A stretch of 64,000 bases of DNA from Sympetrum striolatum (taxonomy: Eukaryota; Arthropoda; Insecta; Odonata; Libellulidae): positions 124,001 to 188,000 of the forward strand of contig CANPUZ010000055.1 of the NCBI GenBank assembly GCA_947579665.1, written 5' to 3'. The position numbers and the translations under genes are program-made. Below the pieces are notes generated by a model, which saw only the letters and a list, made by a program, of their open reading frames with translations, did no database searches and was not told the DNA's origin. Positions 21,077 to 32,384 of this stretch are shown here, one piece after another (within the stretch, counting starts at the first letter, position 1; every line of letters begins with the position of its first letter).

Positions 21077-21340
21077 AAGGAAGGGGAGGGGTAAAGAGAA
21101 TACAATGTTGCAACACGAGGGGGAGGGAAAAAGAGTCTTGAAGAGATGGGATTGGCTGTTAGAAAACAACACATCGTTAGCTATAGAAATGGAGTTAAAA
21201 TTGGCGTACGTAAAACTCTTCTAACCGATCTAATTTGGTACCTTGTTTTGGTCCATGGCTTAGAATACGGGGGAGAAGTCGAAAAAAAGTCCTCCCCCTA
21301 GTGATGCAACATTGTATTCTTTCCACCCCTCCCCTTCCTT
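21077..21340. mobile_element. MITE with ~36-bp purine-rich terminal inverted repeats
   Basis: Left AGGAAGGGGAGGGG...GAATACAATGTTGCA pairs with right TGCAACATTGTATTC...CCCCTCCCCTTCCT with one or two mismatches. Length is ~264 bp, with no coding capacity. A second inner inverted pair (GAGGGGGAGG / CCTCCCCC) is present. Target-site duplication is unclear, so I do not assign a superfamily. It lies just after array 3. Confidence 0.85.
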
Positions 21341-21380
21341 ACTGTGCTACAGCGAAAGGACTATTATAAAAACACTAATA

Positions 21381-22240
21381 AAAATCTGATGTGGCCAGCA
21401 CATGACTTTCTCCATACATAAGATGTAAATATTTATCTACGACAGTATTTTCGAGCTCTGTATTCCATCTAAACTTTGATGATGAGTGATTAATTTATAT
21501 CATATTATATATTACGTCACAAACATTATAAATAATGTTTTTCGGGACATGCTCGTTGAAAAACGATGAAATGGCTATTCGCCCACAGCGCCCAGAGCGC
21601 TCATGAAGTACATAATTAGCAACTTCCGGTTTATCAGTATTTCATGAATATCTCCTAAAAAATCAGTTTTACAAAAATATATTTCAAACAAAAGTTATAG
21701 CAAATTTAATTTTCTAAAACTATTAAAAATAATAGTATATACCTAAATATCATATTTATTGAGATATTTTGAAAACCGGAAATGAGCTTTGAAGATTGAA
21801 GCTCGACTTCCAGATAACTGATTTGCTCCAAAAACTAATCAACTTTAACGACTATAATAAAGGTACTACATATGAAATTTGGTGTTGATCCGACAAATAG
21901 TTTTCATGTTAGAGCGCCCACAAATTACATAATCATCTTCTTCCGGTTTATCAGTATTTCACGAATAACTCCTAATCGACCGGTGATACAAAAATATATT
22001 AAATGCAAAAGTTATAGTAATTTACATTATCTAAAACTTTTATAAGTAATACAATATACGTATATATCATATTTATGGAGATATTTTAAAAACCGGAAAT
22101 GAGCTTTAATGAATAAAGCTCGACTTCCGGTTGACCGATTTACTCCAAAAACTAATCAACTCTGACAGCACACACTACAGTACTATATATGAAGTTTGGT
22201 ATTGATACGACTAATAGTTTTCACGTTAGAGCGCCCACTA

Positions 22241-22288
<48 letters not shown>

Positions 22289-22422
22289 ACAGACATCATT
22301 CCGAAAATGGTCAAAACGTGTTCTAGGGACCCCAAAACATGTATTTCCGTTGAAATCTCGAAGTCGAATTTTTTCATGAAAACAATACTTTCTCTATACT
22401 TCGTACATGGAGAAAGTAAAAA
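21381..22422 (-). mobile_element. F1 non-coding element, copy 3 (full length)
   Basis: Plus strand starts AAAATCTGATGTGGCCAGCA and ends TACATGGAGAAAGTAAAAAT. It holds two tandem ~300-bp modules with CCGGAAATGAGCTTTGAAG / CCGGAAATGAGCTTTAATG blocks and a CA microsatellite at 22244-22290. Both flanks are A-rich. Confidence 0.85.
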
Positions 22423-22800
22423 TTAAATCACCAAACGAAATAAACAGAAACTTCGCACTCCTAATTTAAATAATTAAAACTGAATTTGAAAACACACAGA
22501 ACAGGAAAATTCAAACTCCTAAATCTAACTAAAAATTAAAATTCGATAAAAACTTTATTAGGTAACCAATTTCAATAAAAAGAACACCAATATTGCTTAT
22601 TTAAATCAGGGAATAATAATTTCACTTTGCGCAGTATTTACACTTTTAAATTACCACGCAAACAGGATGCCATAAGTGCTTTAACACCGAAACCGGTCAA
22701 CAGCTTCATTAAAATTTTTGGAATTCGTACATTCGCTTGTGTTTATTACTTTTGTAAATTTAAAGTGAAGATCCACAAAATAACACTAGAGTTGATTTCT
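22423..22800. other. Unassigned AT-rich sequence
   Basis: No recognised feature. Confidence 0.4.
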
Positions 22801-22879
22801 TTAAATATGGGCAAAGTCATGTGTAGGCCACATCAGATTTTTGCTTTCTCCATATTCGTAGTACAGAAAAAGTATTGTA
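22801..22879 (+). mobile_element. End-to-end F-type element fragments
   Basis: ATATGGGCAAAGTCATGTG...CCACATCAGATTTTT is the right end of an F element. It is followed directly by CTTTCTCCATATTCGTAGTA, the left end of another. The second was cut off by the Tigger-type MITE at the TA of GTATTGTA. Confidence 0.7.
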
Positions 22880-23542
22880 CAGTAGAACCCCGGTAATCCG
22901 GACGAATTCAGGCACATAGGCGTCCGGATTAGCGAGGTTTTAAAAAAATAACTCAAAAAACATTTTTTCTCAAAAATCATATTGTACAGATAGAGCATGT
23001 ATACATTACATAAGATATTACAACATATAAAGTGAATGAATATTATCAGCGAGCAAAAGAGTCAGTTATTTTCTTTTTCGCGACCGTTCTTGTTTTTAAA
23101 TCAAGCCAATGCATGGTCATCCTCATTGGACGTCTATCAAAGGGAAGGATTGTTTTTTTACGCCTCTTCTCTCATAGCTTTTTAATGAACGTGATGTTTT
23201 GAGAAGTGATTCCCTGCTGCAACTGATAATTTATTGTCTTTCGAAATTGTTTCGTCTCGCACATATTAAGCATTCCTCTAATGGAAAAATGCTGTCTCCG
23301 AAAAGTTTCACAGCTTAGATGTATTATCACAATAAACGAAATACTTCGCTCTCCATCACATCATTGCAGCCAATGGAGAAATTTTTCAAATAGTCTGTCC
23401 ACCTCTCGTTTCTTGTTACTATGTAATATGCGTGTTTATATGTTCACAAGAAGGAGTTGCGGGTTTGCATAACTCCCAATGGACCGTCCGGATAACCGAG
23501 GGTTCCGAATTAGCGAGTGTCCGGATTACCAGGGTTCTACTG
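22880..23542. mobile_element. Tigger/pogo-type MITE
   Basis: Terminal inverted repeats CAGTAGAACCCCGGTAATCC (left) and GGATTACCAGGGTTCTACTG (right) match over ~24 bp with one difference. They are flanked by TA on both sides (22878-22879 and 23543-23544). The CAGTRGAACC...ATCCGGA end with TA duplication is characteristic of Tc1/mariner-related Tigger/pogo elements. Subterminal copies of the ATCCGGAC / AACCSTCGGTTATCCGGAC motif follow on both sides. No transposase is encoded in 663 bp. Its ends differ from those of the Tigger at 35.9 kb. Confidence 0.9.
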
Positions 23543-23615
23543 TATTTGACCGTTTACTCATATCCTGGAGACTATTTCTGGGAACTTCGATTTTTTTCAG
23601 GAAACGTATAGACGA

Positions 23616-23721
23616 GGGTGGTCTGAAAAGTTTCCAACCACAGATTCTTCAGACATCTTAAGAACATTTTCAGAAACCATGTCAAGAAATGTTGAAATGT
23701 CGGAAACTTTTCAGACCACCC
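23616..23721. mobile_element. Small fold-back element, mariner-like ends
   Basis: GGGTGGTCTGAAAAGTTTCC and its exact reverse complement (23702-23721) bound 106 bp. A GTCTGAAAAGTTTC end is of the kind seen in mariner elements, but I cannot confirm the superfamily. A TA lies just left (23609-23610), with no clear partner on the right. Confidence 0.75.
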
Positions 23722-24186
23722 ATGTGCATCCTGCGATTCTAGTTTTAAAAGGCCTAGTTAAAAGTAGATGTAACGTTGGCAATTTATTAAGGATGCATTA
23801 TTTTCTGTGTATCCAAGCAGAACACTTCGCTGATCTACGAATAATGTTTTCACAAATCACTTGTGGTGTGCCCTGAAGGCATTCTGCACTTGTTCTTCGG
23901 ATTTACTAATTTGGCCATTTTATTCAATTGTTTTAAGTACTTATAAATGGATAAATCACTAACTCTGAATTCCATCTTTCGTAAATACTACTCCCACAAA
24001 GAAAAACGTGGAAAAAGTATCATAATCGTGCTGTGTTTTCCATTTACTCCATATGAGAGTATGGTTTCAAAGGGCGAGCTTCAGTGCTGCCATCTGGTGG
24101 CTGCGGACATTAAGGGCGTCAGCCGATTGAACAGCCAGCATAGGGGAGCTTCAGGGGCGTGGTTTACGTATAGTAGAGATCAGCTA
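23722..24186. other. Unassigned sequence
   Basis: Apart from the CTCF-like motif I recognise nothing. Short open frames here have no family features. Confidence 0.4.
24086..24103 (-). promoter_or_regulatory. CTCF-like motif
   Basis: GCTGCCATCTGGTGGC resembles the reverse complement of the CTCF core CCACNAGRKGGCRS. It lies about 85 bp before the GGTTAAGCG shared block. A single motif match is weak evidence. Confidence 0.3.
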
Positions 24187-24332
24187 CGGTTAAGCGTTCC
24201 GTCCCGTCTTCTGGGCGCCTCATGCGCTGGGCCATGAGGAGCTCCCGTCTCAAGTCAGCTCATCCACCGGATCGCTATCCGTAAGATACGCCAGAGTTAT
24301 TATCCACTTCTATAGCTTAAAGAAGCATTATT
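24187..24332. repeat. Shared block upstream of F2, second full copy
   Basis: Close match to 9912-10066 (GGTTAAGCGTTCCGTCCCG through GATACGCCAGAGTTATTAT). Confidence 0.75.
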
Positions 24333-25020
24333 ACTTTCTCCCTATACATAGTACAGAGAAAGTATTGTATTCGCAAAAAATTTCGACCTCCAGATTTCAA
24401 CGGAAATAGATGTTTTGGGGCCTATAGAGTTCGTTTCGCTATTTTACCCGAACGTGTCTGTCTGTGTGTCTGTCTATCTGTCTGTGGTAAAGTAGTTAGT
24501 GTGCGCTATATCTTAAAAAGTAATTATCCGATCATTTCAAAAATTCATATTTAGTATTTTCATAACAATTTCAAGAGTTCGTTAGATTCCTATGAATATC
24601 GCTTAACCGGAAGTTGCGGTTTATCCGGAACAAAATTTTGTTTCTTAAATATCTCTGTCAGAATGCAATTTAGGTATATACAATTATTTACAAAAGTTAT
24701 AGATAATATACTTTACTTCAACTTTTGTATGAAACATTTTTTCGTAACACTGATTGTTTAGGAGTTATTCTTCAATAATGGTTAACCGGAAGTTGTTTTT
24801 TATCCAGAAATGGACGTTTTTCATACTTATCTCTGTCAAAATGCCATTTTGGTATATATATTTACACAGAAAAGTTATAGATAATGTGCTTTACTACATC
24901 TTTAGTATGAAACATTTTTCTATAACACTGATCTTTTTGGAGTTATTTATATATTACCGGCATAGGCTTCTGTTTTCAATAAATACGGAGAAAGTCACGT
25001 GTTGGCCACATCAGATTTTT
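24333..25020 (+). mobile_element. F2 non-coding element, copy 4
   Basis: ACTTTCTCCCTATACATAGT left end, GTCTGTGTGTCTGTCTATC tract, two CCGGAAGTTG modules, right end CGGAGAAAGTCACGTG then CCACATCAGATTTTT. Confidence 0.8.
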
Positions 25021-25520
25021 TTGTATTATATTAATATAAATTACAAATATTCTCATGAAATTAGATCTTTTCTTTGCAAACAAGCGTGTTCTGCTTTTTT
25101 GTAATGTATATTATGTATTTTATGAACTTTTAAATTTCGGTACGTTTTTTCCCGAATTTTTCATCCGCTATCATTTTTAAAACTGCTAATACTCCCTACC
25201 AATCGTATACATAATTCTGGTTGTTTCCTCAGTTGCTGATTGTATGTTTAACATGCATAAAAACAACATCTTATGTAATTAATGGATACCAAACCTTAAC
25301 AAAAAATTGTTTAGTAGAACGTGACCACAGAAAAAGTTCATCGTGCAGCCCAATTTAAGTGTCTCCTAAAGTGTGTTTAGTTCTCACGTTACGAAGAACT
25401 TGTCGCAGGAGAAATCGAGGTAAATGTTGAAAGTTTAATTTACAATTAAGTTTTTATCAGAATATTGAGTGGGACTTAAGTTATTGCTTTTTATTTACGA
25501 GGGCGGAATTCAAGATGTCG
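25021..25520. repeat. Third, diverged copy of the composite spacer
   Basis: Parallels 10734-11225: TTACAAATATTCTCATG, AACTGCTAATACTCCC, AGAACGTGACCAC, TACGAGGGCGGAATTC. It ends where the other copies lead into the satellite, so it predates or lost the satellite. Confidence 0.8.
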
Positions 25521-25740
25521 AACTGAAAATCCGTCGGAAAACAAATAATATTGGAAGAAAGTTGTAGTACGTAAGTGAACACAAGGATTATGCATGGATT
25601 ATTTAAGACAACGCAATTTTTACCAATTTACGTAATTCATCCTTTAGTCTCACATTTATATGATAGAATTCAGCAGAAATATTGATGACACAAAATACTC
25701 TAGGTGAACCGACAAGAAAGTCGATTTTTATATATATAGA
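25521..25740 (-). mobile_element. Helitron-like 5' end, body uncertain
   Basis: Minus-strand TCTATATATATAAAAATCG starts at 25740, preceded by A, the same terminus as the complete copy at 14.66-15.81 kb. I cannot find a matching CTAG 3' end or body, so this may be a truncated copy. Confidence 0.4.
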
Positions 25741-25749
25741 TTATATTAA

Positions 25750-25955
25750 CTTTAAACAGTATTAATGATTAACTAATTGCATGTTCTCGCCTCCAGATAA
25801 TATTTTAGACGATTTCATATTTACATATGATATATTAAGGTGTTTCTTTCACTTTAAACAGTATTAATGATTAACTAATTGCATATTCTCTCCTTCAGAT
25901 AGTATTTTAGACGATTTCATATTTACAGTTGATATATGAAAGTGTAACTTACACT
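25750..25955. repeat. Two-copy tandem duplication, ~102-bp unit
   Basis: ACAGTATTAATGATTAACTA and TTTTAGACGATTTCATATTT both occur twice, at an offset of 102 bp. Confidence 0.9.
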
Positions 25956-26129
25956 AAATCTATATTTTTGGCAGTTTCTAGACATTTCTTAATGTGCCAA
26001 GTATATACACCGCACGCTAATATCTTATACTTACATAATTCGAGTTTATTTATTCAATTTAACCCTTATTAACCCTTAAAAGACCGCAGCTGTTTAAGTA
26101 GATCTTAATTTCCTTTCGATTTTATAATA

Positions 26130-26130
26130 A

Positions 26131-26196
<66 letters not shown>
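26130..26196. repeat. (AT)n microsatellite
   Basis: Over 60 bp of nearly pure AT dinucleotides. Confidence 0.97.
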
Positions 26197-26197
<1 letters not shown>

Positions 26198-26638
26198 TTT
26201 ATTATATGTAGTGAATACATATTACTGACTTATCTCCAATATGCCATCTGACAAACCTCACGTCTTTTTCCGTGACATAGGCATGTATTTATGTATTCAT
26301 ACCCCTCTTTATAGACGCGGGACTACTACGATGTGGTTTAAAACGGTCCCTATTTAATGCTCACACGGATATCGTATCTCATTTGTTATAGTAGTCCCCC
26401 CTGCGAACTCTAGATGGCAGTACATGCAGCTTATAAGAGATTTGCTGTATTTCAGACTAATATTGCGGTGGAGGAAAGTTGGGGGCGGACGACCCACACA
26501 CCCAATTTATGAGCAGATAAAGGACCTCTAATTATCGATCTTCGGAAGGGAATGAGTGGAGGGACATCGGTGGATATGGTAACAGTGGTCTAAAAGATAT
26601 GCGTTGCCTAAGTAACAGACATGTGATGAATAAATCCA
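26197..26638. other. Unassigned sequence with a short inverted repeat
   Basis: GGGACTACTA (about 26321) and TAGTAGTCCC (about 26389) form an inverted pair ~70 bp apart. Otherwise nothing is recognised. Confidence 0.4.
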
Positions 26639-27460
26639 TCTATATATATACAATCGGAATTCTGTGGGTTTGTCTTGGATTGGAGGCCACACCGTTCCAC
26701 CGACTTGCTTCAAACTTTATATACGTGTCCTCTGCGATCTGGAAGGAATCACTGTTACCTTATCATTCCACATTTCCACGAGGTTCGAACCCAGATCGCT
26801 CAGATGGTTTTCCATAAAGAATACACGCAAAACCCATTCCTATCGCATGCAGGGTTTATTTCTTTCTCGAAATTAAATTGGTAGGAATAGTCGCACGTCA
26901 ACGAGACAAACACTAAAAAAAAGAAAATCGAATGAAGATTCTTATTTCATTCGTGGAATCTTACTTTCGATTCAAACTTGCGAGAATATCGGTGAAATAG
27001 ACGAAAATTTGGTGAAAATTGGAGGTTGTGAACAACTCATCCCCCTGACGACCGATCCCATTGTTGAATCCGATGTGTTAATCCCGTACAAATACTCGAG
27101 GCCCAAAAAGTTGACGATTAAAGAGGACGATGTATTTCAAAGATGCCTTTACGAATTAATTAGTTACCATACTTAGCAAGAACCATTATTAGTTGCATAA
27201 TTTTTATGGTATAATGGTCGTACGAAATCGAGATGTACACCAAAAGAAAGGAAATTGAATAAAGGTTTTTATTTTAGTGTTGGAATATCGTATTTGATTC
27301 GAAATTGGGATAAAATTTAAGAAATTAAAGAAATCATTCGTTGAAATATTTAGGTTGTAAACAATGCATTTCCTTGACGATCCCGGCTATTGTTGATAGT
27401 TAGCTAATATGTTTATCCTTGAGGAGACGTTGAGAATTTATTATCGAAAGCTACTGGACT
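26639..27460 (+). mobile_element. Helitron-like element, 3'-truncated
   Basis: Begins A|TCTATATATATACAATCG at 26639 and continues GGAATTCTGTGGGTTTGTC like the minus strand of the complete copy. Includes a T-arm-like core (GAGGTTCGAACCCAG, ~26780) and two related internal halves (TAGTCGCACG... near 26890 and GGTCGTACGAAATCGAGA near 27215). CCCTGACGACCGATCCCATT (~27050) is shared with the tails at 31.7 and 33.3 kb. No CTAG end found; the right boundary is approximate. Confidence 0.6.
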
Positions 27461-27548
27461 GACCCGGTTGTTAACCGTCGTTAAAGTTTCAATTTTTTCG
27501 ATGCAAACATCATTATTGTCACAAAATTAAACGAAAGTAATAGTAGTA

Positions 27549-28672
27549 TCTATTATATATAGACGCTTCTCCGGATATACCTATATATATATATATAGGG
27601 GATCAAAATTCTAACCATGTTCCACAAGTGCCAATGCCTTGAAATTTTTACGACATATTGGCCATAACGTGCAACCTCCAGGAAAAAGCCGACTTTGAAC
27701 CTCAGTGTCATGGGTTCGATTCCAGAAGGCCCCAAAGTCGCGATTTTCCCCATAAGATTACATGGCGGGGATTTTCGAAAATTTATTTGAGGCACTTCCC
27801 GGAAATGGAGAGAGTTGAAACTCGAGGGATCGCTAGATCCCGCGCATATCTAAAGGAAACCATAAAGACATCTACGAATAGTATCCTTGGTTCGATGCTA
27901 GGTCGGGGCAAAAATCTGCCGTTTAAAATGCACTGTGGCGATTTTTAAGATTTTTTTTGGATCATTTCCGATGGCATAGAAACTTGAAATTCGGTATGAG
28001 GTTAGACACCATAAAAACATATCTTAATCGAATTTTACATATTCGCTGATGGTCCTTGGTTCGATCCCAGAGGGACATTTGAATTCCTCAATGCATTTCT
28101 TACGGAGATAACGGAAACAAATTTAAGGGAACTTTCCGGCACGATATCGATTTCAAACTTTGCATATAGAAAGATCAAGTCCATACATATCAAACAGTGC
28201 ATTCACAGCTATCAATGTGTCCTGGGTTCGACACCAGGTGTCTCTGCAATCAGAAGTTGATCCGATTTTTAGGAATTATTTTGAAACCTTTGCCAATAAT
28301 ATAGAAACTTCAAATTCGGCATATAGATAGAGATCATTAATAACTTTCAGAAACATTTTTTAGATTTCCATGATCGTCCTTGGTTCGAATCCAGAGAGCC
28401 ATTTAAATCGTGAAAATTAGAACGTCTTTTGAGGCAGTTGTAGCCCATATTTCTGCTTGAATTTTCAAACATAGTTAGAGATGGTGATGTTCTATTTTGC
28501 TGCATAGTAAGTTCACAGTAAAGACCCGGGTTCGATGCCAGACGATGGAATTTCAGCGAATATTAAGAAAAATTTCAATCCATTTTTTTCTTTTGATGGC
28601 CGTCCCGATATGATGCCGACATGAAAATAGTGTTGTCGATATGCTTGCAGTATGCAAGCAACATTTTACTCG
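27549..28672 (+). mobile_element. HM repeat, copy 5 (complete, forward)
   Basis: Starts TCTATTATATATAGACGC and ATAGGGGATCAAAATTC; ends with hairpin TGCTTGCA-GTA-TGCAAGCA and ACATTTTACTCGT (28637-28672). Six T-arm-like cores lie near 27713, 27893, 28053, 28225, 28382 and 28528. The first module in full gives a roughly 70-nt tRNA-like layout (GGCCATAACGTG ... GGGTTCGATTCCAGAAGGCC), but the anticodon arm does not form cleanly. Non-coding. Confidence 0.8.
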
Positions 28673-28689
28673 TATGATAATATTACTCT

Positions 28690-29060
28690 ATGCCTGCGTA
28701 TCCCACATATTTCTGTGAGAGTTGAGCTCAACAATGACCTTTGTCGTCAAGGAATTGTTTACGCCCACGATATAATACAAATTTTCCGTCGTTTTCGTCT
28801 GATTTCTCCAAATTTCGACTCGAATACGATATTCGACGACCAAAATAAGAATCTTTGTTCAATTTCCTTTCTTTTGGTGTTCATTTCGATTTCGTACGAC
28901 CATTATTTCCGATTTAATTTCGCAAAAGAAAAAATGTCTGCAATCGATCAAAACGAACTTTACGTGCATTTCTTATGAGAGAGACGATTCGAGTCGTCCG
29001 GAGTCGTACCAAGGATACTCTGGACGGACAAATATCGATATATAACACTCCAGTGGACCT
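28690..29060 (-). mobile_element. Helitron-like body fragment
   Basis: GACCAAAATAAGAATCTTTG, TTCCTTTCTTTTGGTGTTCA and GTCTGCAATCGATCAAAACG match the right half of 14.66-15.81 kb. Neither terminus is seen. Confidence 0.6.
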
Positions 29061-29192
29061 TTAAAACGACTCCCATTAAATATATAATGCCATTCTGAGT
29101 CTAAAAGAGGATGAAATCCATTCATTAACTTATGCTCTTTAGCTTACTTCTTTGTCTCGAGTTTTGACCTCTTCATCTTTTTCCCTCGTATT

Positions 29193-29896
29193 ACTTTCTC
29201 TCTATAAGTAGTATAGAAAAAGTATTGTATTCGCAAAAAAATTCGACCTCCAGATTTCGACGGAAATAGATGTTTTGGGGCCCATAGAGCGCGTTTTCGC
29301 TATTTTCCCGAACATGCCTGTCTGTGTGTCTGTCTGTCTGTCAGTCTGTCTGTCTGTGGTTAAAAAGTTTGTGGGCGCTCTATCTTAAAAAGTAATTATC
29401 CGATCATTTTCAAAATTCATATTTAGTATTTTGCTAACATTTCTAAGAGTTGATTAGTTTTTGTGAATATCGCTTAACCGGAAGTTGCGGTTTATCCGGA
29501 ACAAAATTTCGTTTCTTAAATATCTCTGTAAAAATGCAATATAGGTATATACATTTACACACAAAAGTTGTAGATAATGTACTTAACTACAACTTTTGTA
29601 TTAAATATTTTTCCGTAACACTCATTGTTTAGGAGTTATTCTTGAATAATGGTTTACCGGAAGTTGTTGTTTACCCAGATATGGAAGTTTTTCATACATA
29701 TCTCTGTCAAAATGCAATTAAGGTATATACAATTGGACACCAAAGTTATAGATAATGTACTATACTACAACTTTTGTATGAAACATTGTCCTTTAACACT
29801 CATTGTTTTGGAGTTATTTATATATATTACCGGCATAGGCTTCTGTTTTCAATAAAAACGGAGAAAGTCATGTGTTGGCCACATCAGATTTTTTTG
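29193..29896 (+). mobile_element. F2 non-coding element, copy 5
   Basis: ACTTTCTCTCTATAAGTAG left end, an extended GTCTGTCTGTCAGTCTG tract, two CCGGAAGTTG modules, and CGGAGAAAGTCATGTG with CCACATCAGATTTTTTTG at the right. Confidence 0.8.
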
Positions 29897-30227
29897 TTAT
29901 ATTATTTTTTCCCCTATCATTATTCTTTTTTTCCTTACATCTTCTATTTTAACTTATTATTACTATTTTTTATTATTTTATTTTTTCTCATTTAATTTAA
30001 TTTAACTCACTAACATTTTTTTGTTTTTTTTTTCATTTTATACGAATGTTTGGTTGCATTTCAATGCTCCTTTATTAATATTGACAAATATGTTTATTTG
30101 TTACTGTACGATTCATTGTAATCGGTCCTTATGTCTGTTTTATGAATCAACTTTAAATAAATAAAAAACGAACGTTCGAAATTTTCTTCCATGCATTTCT
30201 TACGGCAGAAGCTTACATCAAAAGTTT
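29897..30227. other. T-rich sequence, then unassigned
   Basis: Pyrimidine-rich low-complexity stretch to about 30030, then a segment with AAATAAATAAAAAACG near 30155. Nothing further can be assigned. Confidence 0.5.
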
Positions 30228-31655
30228 AACGGAGCACCAAAACAGCGATCTTTACGCATTCTAAGGGCTTTAAACGTTTTATGAGCGGTCTCAACTCCTT
30301 CTAAGCTATCTAAACGTATTTAGAACGGTCTCAATACATTCTAAGGACTTTCAACGTTTTCTGAGCGGTCTCAACTCCTTCTTAGCTATCTAAACGTATT
30401 TAGAACGGTCTCAATACATTCTAAGGGCTTTAAACGTTTTATGAGCAGTCTCAACTCCTTCTAAGCGATCTAAACGTATTCAAAGCGATCTTTACGCATT
30501 CTAAGCGCTTTCAACGTTTTCTGAGCGGTCTCAACTCATTCTAAGCGATATAAACGTATTCAAAGCGATCTCAAAACATTCTAAAAGCTTTCAACGTATT
30601 CTGAGAGGTCTCAGTTCCTTCTAAGCGATCCAAACGCATAGAAAGCGATCTCAACGCATTCCAACACTCCTAACGTTATATCAGGAGTCTCAACGTGTTC
30701 TAAGCGCTTTTAACGTATTATAGGCGTACTCAACTCCAATTAAGCGATCTAAACGTATTTATAGCTACCTCAACTCATTCTAAGCTGAACCAGCATATTC
30801 TAAGCGAACTCAAGGTATTCAAAGCGATGTCAACACAGTATAAATGTTTTGAACGATTTGTTAGTCTTTTCAACGCATTCAAAGCGGTTTGAACACATTC
30901 TCAGCGGCCTCAGCGCATTATGAGCGAATTCAACCAATTCTAAGCGGTCCCAACGCATAATCAGCCTTATAAACGTATCTTAAGCATCACAATAGTTTTT
31001 AAGCGATCTCAACGCATTGTAATCCATGTCAACGCATTCTAAGCGATCTCAACGTATTAAAAGCAATCTCAACTCCTTCTAAGCGGTTTCAACGCAATAT
31101 AAGGGATCTCAATATATTAAAAGCTGTCTGAATAGTTTCTAAACTCTTTCAACTCTTTCTTTCTGAGCGATCTCAACGCATTCCGAGCCGTCTCAAGTTC
31201 TTCTAAGCGATGCAAACTTATTTAAACCGTGTCAGCTCATTTTAAGCGGTTTCAACTCATTCTAAGCGGTCTCAACCCTTTCTAAACTATCTCAACGCAT
31301 TCGAAGCGGTCTCAACCCTTTCTAAGCTATCTCAACGCATTCTAAACGGTCTCAACCCTTTCTAAGCTATCTCAACGCATTCCAATCCGTCTCAAGTTCT
31401 TTTAAGCGGTACAAACGTATTTAAATCGGTCTCAGCTCATTCTAACCGATCTCAACACATTCTAAGCGGCGTCAACTCCTTCTTAGCTTACTCTACGCAT
31501 TCTAGGCTATCTCAACTCATTGCTAGCTGCGTCATTACATTATAAACGGTCTCAACGCATTCTAAGTGGTCTCAAGTTCTTTTAAGCGGTGCAAACGTAT
31601 TTAAATTGGTCTCAACTCATTCTAAGCGGTCTCAACTCATTCTAAACGGTCTCAA
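30228..31655. repeat. 20-bp minisatellite, block 1
   Basis: About 70 units of TCTAAGCGGTCTCAACGCAT type. Variants alternate (CTCCTTCTAAGCGATCTAAACGTATT), giving 60-bp higher-order patterns near the left edge. It leads directly into the conserved tail at 31.65 kb. Confidence 0.95.
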
Positions 31656-32073
31656 CTCCGATGTATTAAACGAAAAAAAAAAAAACGAAAGTTTTCCTAA
31701 ATTTCTCATCTTTTCCTTTTCCCCGTCCCCATGACGACCAATGCTATTGTTGAATCCGAGCCGTGCGTTTTCCTATCGCATTGGGAATTAAAGCTCAATT
31801 GAAAGTAATGGTAAGAGAATTAAGGCGGATTATCACGTGGTCGATTGCTTGACCGACAACTCGACTTCCGTACTTGACTGGCAAGTGAATCGCAGTCGTG
31901 CACGACTCATCACGGTCATATAAAGCACATTGGAATTACGAAAGTTTATTCCTTTTTGAAGTACTGCTATATTTAAAGTTTTTACGGTCAGGTTAATTGC
32001 GTTTATACCATTTCTACTGTATTTAATCCTACTTCTACTCTCCCAGCTGCAAAAAAACGGGTGCTACAGCTAG
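31656..32073 (+). mobile_element. Helitron-like tail, copy 1
   Basis: A ~418-bp sequence repeated at 33.24-33.64 kb. It contains GACGACCAATGCTATTGTTG (related to ~27050) and GACCGACAACTCGACTTCC (related to GACCGGCAACTTG near the 3' end of the complete Helitron). It ends GCTACAGCTAG followed by T. Minisatellite plus CTAG-ending tail is the architecture of DINE/HINE-type Helitron relatives. Confidence 0.65.
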
Positions 32074-32384
32074 TTTTATATACTTATACATATTTTTAAA
32101 AGTATTTAGATTGTATTTAGGAATTTCGGTCATTTTGTTTAACATATGGCATAATTTTCTATGCTGTTTATGGTTTGAAACCGTTCTTCGTGGACATACT
32201 TGTATGTCAAATAGGAAGTGATTTCGCTTACAAGTATGAAAAGTATCGCTTAAAAATACAAAAGTTACTTTAGAGACGAACTCTTTGAGGTAACTACTTC
32301 AACAAACGAGATATCGTTATGGCAACCAAGTTATATCCGAATAAATGTTTTTTCTAAGACTATCTGATGACGTCTAAAAGTATT
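32074..32384. other. Unassigned AT-rich spacer
   Basis: Nothing recognised between the two minisatellite-plus-tail blocks. Confidence 0.4.

Noticed and set aside
23947..24237. 96-codon plus-strand frame
   Set aside because: It runs into the shared GGTTAAGCG repeat block and has no family features.
26130..26196. AT-rich origin or promoter
   Set aside because: It is a plain AT microsatellite with no accompanying motif.
27660..27735. A functional tRNA in the first HM module
   Set aside because: The T arm is good, but the acceptor and anticodon stems do not form and the same module occurs in decayed form in every HM copy.
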